DNA of 64,000 nt from Ulva prolifera (Eukaryota; Chlorophyta; Ulvophyceae; Ulvales; Ulvaceae). The notes beneath the pieces were generated by a model. The model was not told the origin of the DNA, ran no database searches, and was given only the letters and a program-made list of their open reading frames with translations. Position numbers and translations under genes: made by a program. Where the stretch lies: positions 2,728,001 to 2,792,000 of the forward strand of contig CM041196.1 of the NCBI GenBank assembly GCA_023078555.1, given 5' to 3'. Shown piece after piece: positions 41,457-54,130 of the stretch (position 1 is the first letter of the stretch; every line of letters begins with the position of its first letter).

Positions 41457-41690
41457 TGCTGCAGCAACGAACAGTGGCCTTGCACCTCAGCTGCGCGTCG
41501 CTGCCACTGTGTCACATGCTGTCAGTCCCCTATCACGTCCCAGCTGCGAGCTGCTACAGCTGGGGCCGCGACAACTGCTGCAGCAACGAACAGTGGCCTT
41601 GCACCTCAGCTGCGCGTCGCTGCCACTGTGTCACATGCTGTCAGTCCCCTATCACGTCCCAGCTGCGAGCTGCTACAACTGGGCCGCGAA
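41457..41690. repeat. 119-bp tandem duplication
   Basis: A block starting TGCTGCAGCAACGAACAGTG at 41457 repeats nearly unchanged from 41576, ending at about 41690. No gene is seen in 40449-42620 otherwise. Confidence 0.9.
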
Positions 41691-43280
41691 ACAGGCTGCT
41701 GTGAGGCGGGCGCAGATATACACTTGGGGAGCTACGCAAAACGCCGTGTCAGCGACGAACATGTCTTTGATAAGATTAATATTTATTATCAGCGCAAAGC
41801 AATTATATGGACAGCCTGCCGTGCCCTGTACTGGCGCTGGCCTGATACCGTTGATCGGAGCAGAATGCTGCATCCATGCATTCGAGCAGACATTGTCGCC
41901 GCCACCGGGTGTTCTTACACAAACGAAACAGATTCTGTGTGATCTTGCCACGGCGTCTGGGCAGTCCACAGCGTTGTGCTCTGCAATGCAGTGTGCGACT
42001 GTGGTGCGACACAGCTGCCGCGGCTGCACGGATGTATGCATGGATCTCCCGCGGCGCGCCCGACGCACCACACTGTGTGAGGACGGGATTAGTTCGTGGC
42101 ACACGATACAGCAAAGATGACAAACAGTAACAACGCTCCCGGGATTAAGCACAACACTTGTATACTCTTTACACTGAAGTGGCAAAGGACAAAGGGCAGT
42201 CCAAGCCTTATATAGTCTTTGGCCTAAGTGCCGTGTAAGCCCTAACAGTGCAGAACATGAGAACGCTCGACAGCTGATTATGAAATGTCGTTCGACGCCT
42301 CTTTTTGCCACAAATATGTCATGAAATTTTTACATCATATGTTGTTGCTGATTGACTGACCGGGTTGGGGGGGCGTCACAGGCTGTGCTGGCTCGTTCGC
42401 GCCACGAGGACGTACCGCACCACCCTTGGGCCCTCCGCGACAGTAACTGCATAATGCTATATGACTTCTCAGTCATCAGTGAGATGGGCGCAGTTTGATT
42501 TCTCCATGGCGCCCCATTTTTAACGCTTTCGCGTTGTTGGGACCTCTCCTTCAACCCTCGTAGCCACCCTTGTTCGGCTGGCACAGGCTTCTGCCTCGTC
42601 GCTCCAGGGTCGGCCACATACATAAGTTATGAAATAAAACGTTGAAGTTGAGGGTTTTTGTTTGTTTTTCGTCCTTTGGCACGCTGACAACCACGATTGT
42701 CAAACGTCGGTGCATGGTGCGTGGCACTACTCTGGCACCCCCCTAGCCACTGAAGCCTGCTCACCGTTTACGGACACGCCGAGCGTGCAGAACGACAGCA
42801 CACGCATTGTAAAGCGATGGGCAATTGCTCAGGCGATGAAGCGTGATTGTAAGGGACAGGTGTACATATGGGATCTTCAAATCTGATGAATCAACTGGGC
42901 AATATTGAGGGCCGCGGTTTATGCATAAATCGATTCATGGTCATGGCCATGGCCAGGTGCTATCCTACAAACCATGGCCAGGTGCTATCCTCTGCAAAGA
43001 TCCTCCACATCCTGCTCTTAAGCAACGGCATCAGCAGCAAGGCCCGGGCATACAGAAGGCAGTGGCGAACCTAATTATAATGGCGGAGAAATATGTAGCA
43101 ATGAATGGTGTTGAGGTCGTGACCGCTCGTGCCGCCAGTGCAGCTGGCGGGTGGTTGCAACTGTGCATGAATGCGCGCACGCACAACACACCACTTGCAC
43201 ACGGTTCACAGACATGCTTGGACATTCCCGCATGCCTGCAGGGGTGCGCTGCCAGTGCAGACATGTCCCTCGTGGTACAG

Positions 43281-44104
43281 CCAGCATGCACAGCAGCTAG
43301 TTGCATTCCTCAACAGGCTTGCTGATGTGGCTGCAGGGTCTGGCGCGGCCTCTCGGCGGCGTTTCCTGGAGAACGCAATGCGCGATCTCTCGACGACGCT
43401 CTGTCGTGCAGTGGCGCGCCAGGTGCGCGCCGCAGCCCCGCTGATGGCACGTCACTCGGGCAAGGCAGTTTTGGCGGGACTCACAGTCCCGTCTGATGAC
43501 CTCTCGCCGCTTACAGGCCATCCGGCCTGAATTGTGGGGTGCCCCTCGGGCCCCGTCCGCTTGACGCCACCGACTTGTAGCCTCTGACTCCGGCTACGCC
43601 GGGTCCGATGGGTGTGCGGGGTGCCTTCGTTGGCATGTGCAGGGACTGCGGAGACGGCTTGGGCGGTGCATTGTCCTGGGTGCGGTGCGGCGTGGGCCGG
43701 CGAGGCTGCGCGGCGGTGTGCCGGGCTGGCGTGGTGTGCTGTGGCTCGGTGGGGTGGGGGTGGGTCTTGGGGCTAGGGCGGCCCCCGGCAATCGGGCGGC
43801 CATGATGGGCGGCCTCAGGCGGCGGTGTGTTGGGTTTGGCGCTGTCGTGCGGCGGCGGGCGTTGTGGTATTGGTGGTTGTGATGTTGTGAGTTGGCCGTG
43901 GGGTCTGTGCGTGGGTGTGTGGGTTTTGGTTTGTGGGTGTGTGGGTGTGTGCTTGGCGGTCTGCGGATCTGTGTCTTTTGATGCGCCGGTGGTGGGTTTC
44001 CTGGGCGTGGTGGGTGTCGCGTGCGTGCGTGTCTGTGTGTTTGCTTCGTCTGTTTGCTTCTTTCGCGGTGCTGCCCGCCTTGCTGCCTTTGTCCTTGTAA
44101 CACA
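43281..44104 (+). mobile_element. LINE 3' fragment: end of ORF2 plus 3' untranslated region
   Basis: The frame to the stop at 43530 reads AFLNRLADVAAGSG, then FLENAMRDLSTTLCRAV, similar to FVGQLGDVAAASG and ALRVLSVSLQRG in the LINE at 54 kb and to the C-terminus of plant/algal non-LTR retrotransposon ORF2. A G/T-rich trailer follows and stops at CCTTGTAACACAG (44092-44104). Confidence 0.6.
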
Positions 44105-44118
44105 GCAGCTAGAAGGAA

Positions 44119-44142
44119 GGGGGGGGGGGGGGGGGGGGGGGG
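44119..44142 (+). repeat. Poly(G) tract, 24 bases
   Basis: Homopolymer directly after the LINE 3' end; a similar 22-base G run is at 44539-44560. Confidence 0.95.
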
Positions 44143-44171
44143 TTAATTAAGCAGCGTGCCGTCAGACGTAG

Positions 44172-44382
44172 GTTTAGCACTTAAGGGCCTCTTTTTTGTC
44201 GTCTCATGACTCTTTAGCACTTAAGAGCCTCTCTTGTCGTCGAAGCCGCGGTGCGGGGGCGGCTGCGGCGGGCGGAGGGGTCGAAGCGGGGACCTTGGGG
44301 GACCTTGAGGGACGCCGCGCGCGGCGCGGGGGCGCATGGGACGTGACGGGGGCCCGAGGAAGGCGTGCGGTGCTTCGCGGCA
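44172..44382 (+). mobile_element. Left-end fragments related to the large element
   Basis: TTTAGCACTTAAG(A/G)GCCTC occurs twice 37 bases apart; the second copy runs into the same CGAAGCCGCGGTGCGGG block as 26351-26400. Sequence stops where the short element at 44383 begins. Confidence 0.7.
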
Positions 44383-44842
44383 GGTAGCGTAGGTTTAGCA
44401 CTTAAGAGCCTCCTTTTTGGGGGGGTCCAGGCGGGCCGGGCTGGGGATTGGGGATTGGGGGTCTGGGTTTGCGGGTGGGCAGGATTGTGTCGGATGCTGG
44501 GCGGGGTGGGCTTTGCTGGGGGAGGCTGGGGCCTCCCCGGGGGGGGGGGGGGGGGGGGGGTTGTTGGTGGCTCGGTGTGTTCAAGTTGGGCTTCGCGGCC
44601 TCGGCCGCGTGTGCTTTCGGGGCTCTGGCGCCGCGCTTGTAGGCGGGGGGTGAGTGCGGCTGGGCGTGCGGTTGTGGGGTGTGGGGGCTTGTGTGTGGTC
44701 GTGTGGCTGTGGCCGGCGCAGGTGCTGAAGATGCGTGCGTGTGATGATGTGTGCTGCGTGTGGCTGGTTGAGTGGGTGTGCGGTTCCTCTGGTTGCTGCT
44801 CGCGGTGCTACCTGCCTTGCGTTCTTTGGCCTTGTAACACAG
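44383..44842 (+). mobile_element. Short non-autonomous element, copy 1
   Basis: About 460 bases from GGTAGCGTAGGTTTAGCACTTAAGAGCC to CCTTGTAACACAG. It shares its start with the left-end motif of the large element and its last 50 bases with the LINE 3' end at 44104, so it looks like a composite or SINE-like unit. No coding capacity. Confidence 0.65.
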
Positions 44843-45100
44843 AAATACCGTATTTGCAGTGACTGCAAACAGAGCTCCCCCGATAACTCCCTGTGTGTAA
44901 CACACGCACATGTATTGACTTGAGGTTGCCACATGTTGTACGTCAAATCAGGGTTCGAGGCTGCACTGCCGTGGTGTCCTAGATCCACTGCACATCCACA
45001 TGTACTCATTCGGTATGAGGCTGCATACGGCTCTGGAAGAGTTGTACATCAATCTACACGCCCTATTGGATATGGCTATGTACATATATCGGCATATGTG

Positions 45101-45300
<200 letters not shown>

Positions 45301-45434
45301 TATGTACGACTGCTTGTGAACATCTTCATATCCGTGACCATGTGCACCCCGTGCCCGTCTCGGCGCAGACACGCATGCTGCCACAGGCCTAGGAGAAAGC
45401 TCATCATAGGCGTTCCGCCACTAGCGCTTCTCCG

Positions 45435-45492
45435 AGTCCTGAGCCCGGCACTGCTCCTAGCAGGAGTCCTGAGCCCGGCACTGCTCCTAGCA
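45435..45492. repeat. 29-bp tandem duplication
   Basis: GAGTCCTGAGCCCGGCACTG plus CTCCTAGCA occurs twice in R1 but once in R2 (about 62057-62085). Confidence 0.9.
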
Positions 45493-46315
45493 ACCTGATG
45501 CTGCACAAGCCCTCTGCGCACGCTGCGAAGCTCGCAGATGAACAGGCTCGACCGCCACTCCACTACCGCCAACACCGCATACACACATCACACGTGGAAG
45601 AAAACTGCTCGATCGGTCTCCCACGCTACGGATCTCCCTATTCTGAAAAGCTACAACCTCTCCCACATCATGGATCACAAGGCCTGTACTACACTGTGTT
45701 GGTAAGGTACCCCCCCGGTCCAACATCCGGTGACAGTGGACACCAGTGCAGGCACACATCAACAACTTGCTGTGATCAATCGATTGAAACATACAGTTTG
45801 GCCACCAGAGCAGCACGCGTCGCTCGCAACCGCAGGCCTGCGGCGACGGCCCCCCTGCCGCGCGGCCGCCTGTAAGCCCGATGGCAATCCTACTAGTACT
45901 GCAGTCATGGACTCAACGTTAGTACTGGTACATAGCGTATACGCATCGATCCTCTGAACAAACTTCAAGGGGACCTCGAAATTCCCCGCGGGGAGCACCA
46001 GCACGCCGAGAGCCTCACAGCACAGTCAACCAGCTCTAGTGGCTGCAGTGTGCTGGCGCTCCACGTGCATAAGCTCATCACTGTCACATTCCACGCATGC
46101 ATGCATGCATGCATGTCGACGAACCGCCGGCACCCCACATGCCGCGCTGACCGGCCCGCCAAGCAGCGGCCGCGCCAATCCGCGCATTTGTCTCGAGATA
46201 GAGCGCCGCACACTTATGTATGTTAGCGCCCTACACAGGACGCCGTGTGTTGCTAGCCGCAAAAGCAGCTACCTAACGTGGCAGCGGCATGGACGCGCCC
46301 CTGCCGCCCGGCGCT

Positions 46316-49300
46316 CTACATCTGCGGCTGCTCATGCATGAGCAGCTCCCTCGGGAGCGCTCCCGCCTGGTCAGGGTCGTGCCGGAGCCGCGTCTGCGGC
46401 ATGGCCTGGACGAGCGCTGCGGTCGTAGACAGGGCTTCGAGGCAGGCCTGGTCTGGGTGCACATTGGAGGCATGCATGACGTTCACCAGGTGCTCTGCCA
46501 CCTACACCACACGGCACGCGGTCGGCAACCAGGTTAGCTCAGAACTCCACTATATGCGCATGCGACTTCTGCATGCCGAGCGTTGAGCGTTGGCCGGGTG
46601 GCTAGACAGCACAAGCTTGTGGTTTAAGGATACAGATATGGGGCAAGAGAGGGGGGGGGGATGGCTGCGGGAAGGTGTCATGAACACCGAAACGAATGAA
46701 CAGCCTGGCACTCTGATTTGGTGCTCTGCCATGCAGTGTCCTGAGTCCTTGTGAATTACGCCGGTGACGCACAGCCCGGGACATGCATCGGCACGTACGG
46801 CAGACGCACTGAGGGGGGGTATACGCATCGCGATACGCGGCAGCACACCTGCACGGCGTTAAAATCGGCCTGCTGCGCCGCGGCTTGTAGGAGGGGCGCA
46901 AACGTGGCGACCGTCTTGTCGAGGCCTGCAGCGTCAGCGTCCAGCAGCGTGCGCAGGCCGCGGCGCAGATCCCCCGCACACGCATGCATGGCGATTGCGA
47001 TGTTGTAACACACGATATCCGGACGGACCGCTCCACCCGCCCTGCAGCGCCTCCGGCTGTCGTTTACCGCATGTGGCAGGTGCGAAGAGCCTCATCAGCA
47101 ATCGAGTCTGAGTCTACGTCTATATCACTGTAGAATTGTTCACCGCCCCGCTGAATCAGCAAGACTGGCCTAAGACGCATGCGCCTGGCTGAAGCTTTCG
47201 GAGAAGTAAGTCCTACAATGCTCTTTTGTATACAAATACAGACAAGAAGCACAAACAATGGACAGGTTCCCCGCAAGACATGCATAAGCCGGAGGAACGG
47301 CCATACACACAGGCCAAAGCCGCCAATTGAAAAGGATGCAGTTGCAAGTCATGGCCATGATCGAACAAGCAGCGGCAAAGCTTGCCCAGCCACGTGCACA
47401 CAGCGGACGGAGTACGTGCAGGTGGGGGGGGGGGAGGGGGGAGGGACCTGCGCATGCATGCGATGAGTACGTCCGTGCGGGCCAGCGGCGGCATGGGCGC
47501 GCGCTGGTACGCGAGCAACAGCGCATGGCAGCAGGCGCGCAGAAGCGCATCCTTCCGGAGAGCCTTAAGCTTGAGCGACTTCAGTGCCTTGGTGGCCACA
47601 GGTGTCTGCATGCATGTACACCTCAGCACACACATCACGCACAGGCAAAATTTAAGCCAACCATCGACATGAGAATTCGACCCTGGGAAGATGCGCAGCA
47701 TTTTATATGCTTCGCCCATTCTAACAGCATGCAGTGATGATGTTGAGGTTGTGCTGTGATGCTCATGGCCTGTGGACTCACACATGCGTGCAACGGGTGG
47801 CCGGCCGGAATTTGCAGCACGCATGAATGGCAGCAATTAGACATATAGCAGCTCGGTACTCGCAGCCCGGAATTGCCCGGCCTTTTAACAAACTGTCACA
47901 CCTGCTCCTGCCTCTCCACTTTGATGCTGGTTCGTCTACTCGTGCAGGATTCACAATAACACCGACATCGACAATCACAGCACTCAGCGATATTTTCACA
48001 CAGTCAAGCGAGGCACCACAGCGGCCGCGATCGCAACAGAATGCAGCAACACATTCTGCCTGTTGTATGCTACAAGGGCAGCTATAGCCCACCATTTCAT
48101 GCTCTACAAAGTGCTGTGAAGTTGGGGCCCCGTGTTGCACATTGCCGTTCATCCGCTGCAGCTATCGCTGCGGATCGGGCGTGCCCTCGCAATTTTCACG
48201 CGGTGTTTACAAGTTCTCCCCTGCTCTGTGGTGGCTTGGGGTGCGCTATGCACGCCTGCTGGCTGCTCTGCTACTCATTTGGCCCAACCTATGAATTCTC
48301 GATGGTTGGCTTCCATTCTAGCCGCGCAGAAATCAGCCTGGTAGTCATACTCTCCACACTGCTTAAGTGGCTGCCGAGCACTGCCGGTAAACTCCAGACG
48401 CCTGTTGCGCCCAGGAATACATTATCGCGCAGGGTGAGTCCGCAAGTTTTGGGCGCTTTGTGACCTGGCGCTCACCGTGCATGGCACTCCCTCCGGAATA
48501 CAGGCACATACACAACACAGGAAGGACGGCGTACGGACACATCTGATTGTCGCCCCTCGACCTGGCTGGGCCCTCGCTCAGCTGCGGCGCCGTAGATGCC
48601 GGCGGGGTGGGCGTTCCCGGCGCTGTCCACGGCGCCCGGCCCCAGCGTCGCGGCGTCCGCCTGCAGCAGGCCCAGCAGCTCGGAGTGCCTCATGCCAGCG
48701 TCGCTGTGCGACAGCACGCGCCAGCGCAGCGCCAGCATGGCGCGCAGCAGCGCCGCCGCAACGTCGTCTTCGTCCGGCCGCGGCGCGTGCAGCCCCGGCC
48801 CTGGCGGCGCCACCAGCATCCCAACAGTGCTCGTGTCCTCAGGGAGACTCTCCCCAGCCGCCGGTGCGGGGCTCCAGCGCCTTTCAGCCGCGCCGTGGTC
48901 TGTATGCTGCGGAGGGGGTCCGCCCAGCTCCCCCGCAGCTTCCGCCGAGACATGCTGTGCGCGCCCATCAGCCGGCGCCGTCGCCCCCAGCGGCGGCGAG
49001 GCCTCCAAGAGGGGCATGGCTAGGAGCGCCGAGACGTCGATGATGAAGAGCATCGTGGTTGTGAACACGGCCTCCGCGAGCGCCCAGCGGCCAGCGCGGT
49101 CGAGGGTGACGATGGTCACCATGATCGACGACGCCTCCAGCGGCACCCCCGCCTCGACTGCATGCATGAACACCTACACAAAGCCGCCCTGCATCGGGCA
49201 AATTAGCCTCAAGGCGCCGGCGCTGAAAGCCGACGCGCTGAGAGTGACCACAGTGGTCCGAAGATTCCCCACGTGGGTGTGACTGCGGGGCTGATCGTGA

Positions 49301-52065
49301 ATGGTAGGCGCAAGCGAGGGGGCATGCCACATGGGGGAAAATGGACCCAGCTAGGGTTCAGGGCGAAGTGAACCCTGCATCAGCGCGAGCTGTGGTCTGG
49401 GACTGAGTGAAGTCCCGCTGTTGCAGCTTCAGCAATGCATGGTGTTGCTGCAGCCTCGGTTGAGCATCATTGGAGGGCTACCTATAGAGAATGGGGTGTG
49501 ATGGTCCTGGCCAGACGAAGGCCGATCGGACCTGGCAGCCGTGCGTATGGAAAGCATGCGGAGGCAACCCGCTGAGCACACCTGTAGGCACCTCAGCCAC
49601 CGGCCCCCTTTGCCCAAGGCGGCCAGCAACGCACGGAACGAAATCGTGCCGAGTGCGATGTTTCGCTCCGACATCAAGCGGTACAGCTCCCATGCCGAGT
49701 CCGCGTCGCCCCCTCGGGCGCACGAACCCAGCGCGGCGTTGGCCATCTGCGCATCGACCTGCACGCGCGCCTGTCTCAACACGGCAAACCAATGTTGACC
49801 ACGCATGAATCACATGCGCCTTGTGAGCATGCCATTTTTCGTTCGCAGCGTGAGTCCTGCATGCACGCCGCAGGCCGCAGGCATGGCCGTCACGGTGATC
49901 AACAGGCTGATCACAGTGGGGGGGGGGGTTCTGCGTGCCTCCAGGCCGATGGCGGGCAGAGCGAAGCACAGCGCAAGGCCGCAGCGCCACTGGCCGCGCT
50001 TGTTGTACTTGGAGACAAGCTTGGTGATGAGCGGCAGCGTGCAGGGGATGCCGCTGCAGCGCAGCACTCCGGAGTACGCGGCCACCGTCGGCGGCACCTG
50101 CGACAGGTGCGCCTTGAGCCTGCACAGCACGCGCAACATCTACTGCAGCACCACAAGAGTCGCATCAGCATCAATCCGGACCGCGTCCCCAACGAATCCC
50201 TGACCCGTGACCCCCAAGTCAGACAGAGCACTTGCGCCACTGCTGTGTCCGTCAGCTTGTGCGGCGCGGACACAGCACGAACACAGTCACCACCCTCCAG
50301 CGTGTACACGCATGTGTGCCCCTCCGCCATGCCGCACATGCGCACGCAGCCACAAGTGCACACCACAAGAACGCATGCATGCGCGGAGCACCTGTAGAGA
50401 TGGTCCAGCTGCACCAGGTGGTCGGCTGCGCCCGGGGCCCTTAACCCGCTGTCGCCGCCATCGCTGGGAAGCATGCTGGCGCTGTTGGTGTCCGAGTTCG
50501 CGCCGCCAGCGTCTCTGGACGCCGTCAGCGCCTCAGGGTGCATGACTTGAGGCCCCCCTGCATATGCATGCACCCCTGCTGCGCTCCAGTGGGGGTGCAC
50601 GAGCTCGCCGCCTCTGGCGACCGCGAACCCCTGACTCGTGTACGGATGGCTCATTCCACTGACCGCATCCACAGAAGAGCCTGGCCCGATATGCGGACGG
50701 GTGAGAGTTGGGCCGGCGAGGGGTGCTTGGCTGAACCCCCACGCGGCCGGTGCTGGATTTTGCTCGCTAGGACCAGCACCGTACGAGGACCTGCCGCCTG
50801 CACAGCAGTGTTGGGTCGTCGGGCCCGATCATATGTAACAATTCCGAATATTCAGGTCTATTTTCTGGGTGACAGTCCTGGAAATGCTGCAATGCGTCCC
50901 AACACTGTTGCACAGACGCGGGAGGGGTTGGCGTGCTGCTTGCGGCGGGGGGTGGGCGCGTGTCCGCACCTTTGGCTGCGGACCACAGCATCGCCTGGTG
51001 TGCCAACGCATGACGTGCATGCATTGTGTCTGGCGCTGCGGACGCAGCACTAGCCCCCGTCCATTCGGGCTCTGTGTACGTGCGCTGCAGGGCCACAGGC
51101 CCGGATCGTGGTGCTGGGGGTCTTGCCGCGAAGGCCTCATGTGCGTGGCCGTCAGCGTGGGCTGGTGCCGCAGGGCCAGCCTGGACGCCCCGTCCGCTTC
51201 CTCCTCGCAGTCCTGGAGCACTCAAGCGCCTCTGCTGCAGGAGTTGCTGCTCATGCGTGGCTCTTGCCTCAGACTGACAAAAACCTCGGTACTCCAGCGC
51301 GGTGATGGGGGGGCGGGTGTGCTGGTGGCTGCCGGGGGTGTGGCCGGCGGGGGGCGGGCGTGCCAGGGCCTCTTGTGCCGCGCCGCTGCAATGCATGTGG
51401 AAGTGCGCATGCTGCGGAGGCGCTGTGGCATGCCCTCTTGCAGGCGGCTCCCCCGCGGCCCCACCGTCATGGCCAGGTGGGGTGTGTATACTGTCATGGC
51501 GGAAGCGATCGGCCGCTGCGGCTTCAATTGTGGAGCCTGCCGCGCGGTATGCCGGGTCGTCTGTAGACACAGCATACATAGCATGCATGTGCGGCAGCAT
51601 TGCCGCAGACCCGCTGGGCAAGGCGTCGTGTGACACGTTCCGTGCAGCGTGGAAGTGCGCCGAAGTGGCGGCAGGCTCGCTTGCATATGCATGCACAGCT
51701 GGCTCCGCTGTGGCTTGGGTGTCACTCGGCGCCGTTGCAGGGGGTGTAGAGGTCGGCCAGGGAAGGAGCAGGAGGGGGTGGTGGTGGGGCGCAGCTCCGC
51801 CGACGGCCGTCTGGCGCTCGGCGTTCCGGCCCGCCGGAAACTGCGCCGCTCCCGGGACCCCGCCACGGTCTCGCGGATCAGAGGCGGCTGGGGCCCAGCC
51901 CGCGGCCACATCCGAGGGGGGCCCCGGGGGGCGTGGGGAATTTGATCCCGGGGGGGAGGGCGGCGGCGGCGGCGGCGGCGGCTGCTGTGCCGACTCCTCC
52001 CGAGAGCCGCTGCTCAGGACACTCCCCTGCAATTCATCTCCGTCTGCAGTCCACAGCGCCGTCAC
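46316..52065 (-). CDS. Pentatricopeptide-repeat (PPR) protein
   Basis: The 3' half is well resolved: exons 49770-49582, 49173-48562, 47605-47448, 47041-46849 and 46501-46316 join in phase. They contain degenerate 35-residue PPR units: QMANAALGSCARGGDADSAW, VFMHAVEAGVPLEASSIMVT, VRPDIVCYNIAIAMHACAGD and LVNVMHASNVHPDQACLEAL. Upstream pieces are less certain: about 50139-49909 (ITKLVSKYNKRGQW), about 50672-50397 and 52065-50791, the last a His/Pro/Ala-rich low-complexity region with a poly-Pro run. The first ATG is not found; the 52065 frame starts with GTG, so a short first exon is probably missing. PPR proteins bind organellar RNA for editing, splicing or stability; plastid or mitochondrial targeting is inferred. 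Confidence 0.75.
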
Positions 52066-53149
52066 AACCCTGACACGGCTTCACCGTCAACCTCCTGTTC
52101 CAGCCGAAGCCCAGGGCGCATGCACCAGCTGGCACTGCGAGCGTGGCCGCGGGTCGCGGTCCCGTGTAACAGCTCGGGCTTTGCACTGCTGCATGTGGAT
52201 GCATCGATGCTGCACAGCAGTACTAGTGGTTGCGCCCCCGGGATACCAAATTCGGCATGCATGTGCAGCCGCCACACGCGACGGCGCGGAGTCTCATATG
52301 GCAGCACAGCGCATTGCATGGTTCCCTGTGCATGCAAGCAGGGGGGCTGTTACCGGACTGAGAGACCTCAGAGAGCTCTTGGACGGCACTACTTGTGCCG
52401 TCCGACGGAGATCGACAGAGTCCAAGAGCACGAGCAGTACTCGTGCACATGGACCGCTGCTCCACACGCTCGCTCCTCACATGACATGTACACCCGCTAC
52501 AGATTTGGAGTCACTCACTCGCAGGGTGCATGCGCGCCGCTGATGCCGCACAGCCGCGCTGTTTGGTTGGGGCTGCGCCTTCAGAAGCGGGCGGCGGTTA
52601 CAAGGGGGGATGTGTGTAACCTGGCTTGACACCTCCAACGCTGCCAGTGCTGCACATCTAGCCGGCACAGCCAGCGCTAGGGTGCCTGCACATGCATGCC
52701 TGCAATGGTATCCACATATGAATGCCTCGCTGTGATACAGAAGAGTAGACGGGTGTAGACAACCGCAGCAACGGAACCCTCGGATGGGTTGATGCCTCGA
52801 AAGCCTGCGCCGCTTTGAGCTCGTCTGTCCTGTTACGGCTTCCGACTCAGGCGGACCGGCAACTGTACATGTGGCATGCTGCATCGCGCTTCAGTGCTAG
52901 TCAGGTGCATGCAGTGCCCGTGGTGCCGCTGTGTACATGTGTCACCACGATCAAGGCGGTGAGGCGGGCAGCACCGCGAGACCAGCAAGCCGCTGCGTAG
53001 CTGTGAAAGGGGGAAAGTATCTGCAACATGTGCACGCATGAGAGCTCTGGTGTTTGGACGAGGGGCACGGGCAGAGGCCGCTCGGGGTGCGAGTCGGATG
53101 GAGCGGCCGTGGAACAGAGAACACTGTATGCAGCTGCGGCTAGCTATAT
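52066..53149. other. Upstream region of the PPR gene, no further gene supported
   Basis: Short frames only. The missing first PPR exon may lie at the left side of this stretch. Confidence 0.35.
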
Positions 53150-53300
53150 GGTATGGTGCGGGCCTGGAGAACACGGTGCTGCCGGGCAAAGGAGTGCGGG
53201 CGGCTGTAGTGTGATCGTGTGTACGTTGCTGTTGCTTCGGATGAGATTCGGTTTCGCTGGTTGTCTTCTCCCGTTCACTCTTTGTAATACATTTTGTAAC
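53150..53300 (+). mobile_element. LINE 3' end fragment
   Basis: GTGCGGGCCTGGAGAACACG through CTCCCGTTCACTCTTTGTAA parallels 54729-54866 at the end of the larger LINE, so this is a second truncated copy of the same family. Confidence 0.7.
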
Positions 53301-53484
53301 TGTATACAGCTCACAACCTGCGATCATACATGCACAGTCGCTGTGCGCGCACACATGCTCACCAGGGAGATCCCGGACCAGATCCCGGGCCACAGCTCAA
53401 CCAGGACCGCTGCAATGCAACCAAAACGGGCCACCTGCTACTACTTTGCAGCCCGCATGTACTGCTCTGGGCAAGCGCGACACG

Positions 53485-53556
53485 GTCCCGTTAATTCGGA
53501 GTTGTCAATGTCCAATAGGATACGGCTCAGTAAATTCAGATTTACTTTTACTTTAC
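53485..53556 (+). repeat. 72-bp dispersed repeat, copy B
   Basis: Second copy of the sequence at 45101-45172; here no TA run follows. Confidence 0.85.
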
Positions 53557-54065
53557 ACAGCACTGTCGCAAGTGCCACAGTGATTGCCCCGCGGTTCGCA
53601 GAGCCATGCCCCGCCGATCGAGGGTAGCTGGGTCGGGAGTCTCTGCCATGGCAGGAAGAGGAAGTTTGCAACGCACACCCTGGAGCGGAAGAAGCCGGTA
53701 AGACGATGGCAGTATCGATCGATCGAGCGCTGCTAGTACCTCGCCTCTGCTCGCGGGTCTCCGGCGTGCTCGAACATGGGACCTCCGGCCGGAAACACGA
53801 GTGGAGGGCGGCGTATATCATCGAGACGCACACCATATGTACTCTGCGTGTAACTTCTTCAGCGGATGGCTGCTGGCGTGACCCGCTCGGCAATACGACC
53901 TCGCGCTAGACGATCAATGGCAGCACTTTGGCAGCTGTAACTGCAGTTCAGTGGCCTGATCGAGACAAGAAGCCTCTTACGAGGCGGACACCTGGATCGC
54001 GAAAATGACATGTCTTCCTCGGGTCTGTGAATCAGACCCGCAGAGGCCCAGGTGCTGAGATGTGT

Positions 54066-54118
54066 AGGTTTTACAAAGAGTGCTTACAAAAGGGTGAACG
54101 GGAGGGTTTACAAAGAGT
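54066..54118 (-). mobile_element. Inverted LINE 3' ends next to a sense LINE
   Basis: TTACAAAAGGGTGAACGGGAGG is the reverse complement of the LINE tail (CCGTTCAC, CTTTTGTAA), flanked by two TTTACAAAGAGTG(C/G) repeats. It lies head to head with the sense fragment that follows. Confidence 0.6.
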
Positions 54119-54130
54119 GGGTGCCGAGAT

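Larger units (their letters stand above)
26314..42620 (+). mobile_element. Large tyrosine-recombinase/helicase element, right end uncertain
   Basis: The left end (26314 to about 26480) is shared with 44188-44382: both have TTTAGCACTT(A/C)AGAGCC followed by a CGAAGCCGCGGTGCGGG block, in the same orientation. The interior holds GC-rich subterminal repeats, a TATA box and one very long spliced gene. No terminal inverted repeat was seen. The right end is set at the start of an independent repeat (42621) but could be anywhere after 40448. Absence of inverted repeats fits tyrosine-recombinase elements such as Cryptons. Confidence 0.5.

Noticed and set aside
26314-44104. Defining the large element as ending at CCTTGTAACACAG (44104)
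   Set aside because: That would place repeat R1's left part inside the element, yet R2 carries the same sequence with no large element next to it; the motif fits a LINE 3' end better.
51302-52543. Plus-strand frame of 413 residues
   Set aside because: Antisense to the Pro/His-rich first part of the PPR gene; composition is low-complexity and no motif is seen. The PPR strand is preferred because it links in phase to real PPR exons.
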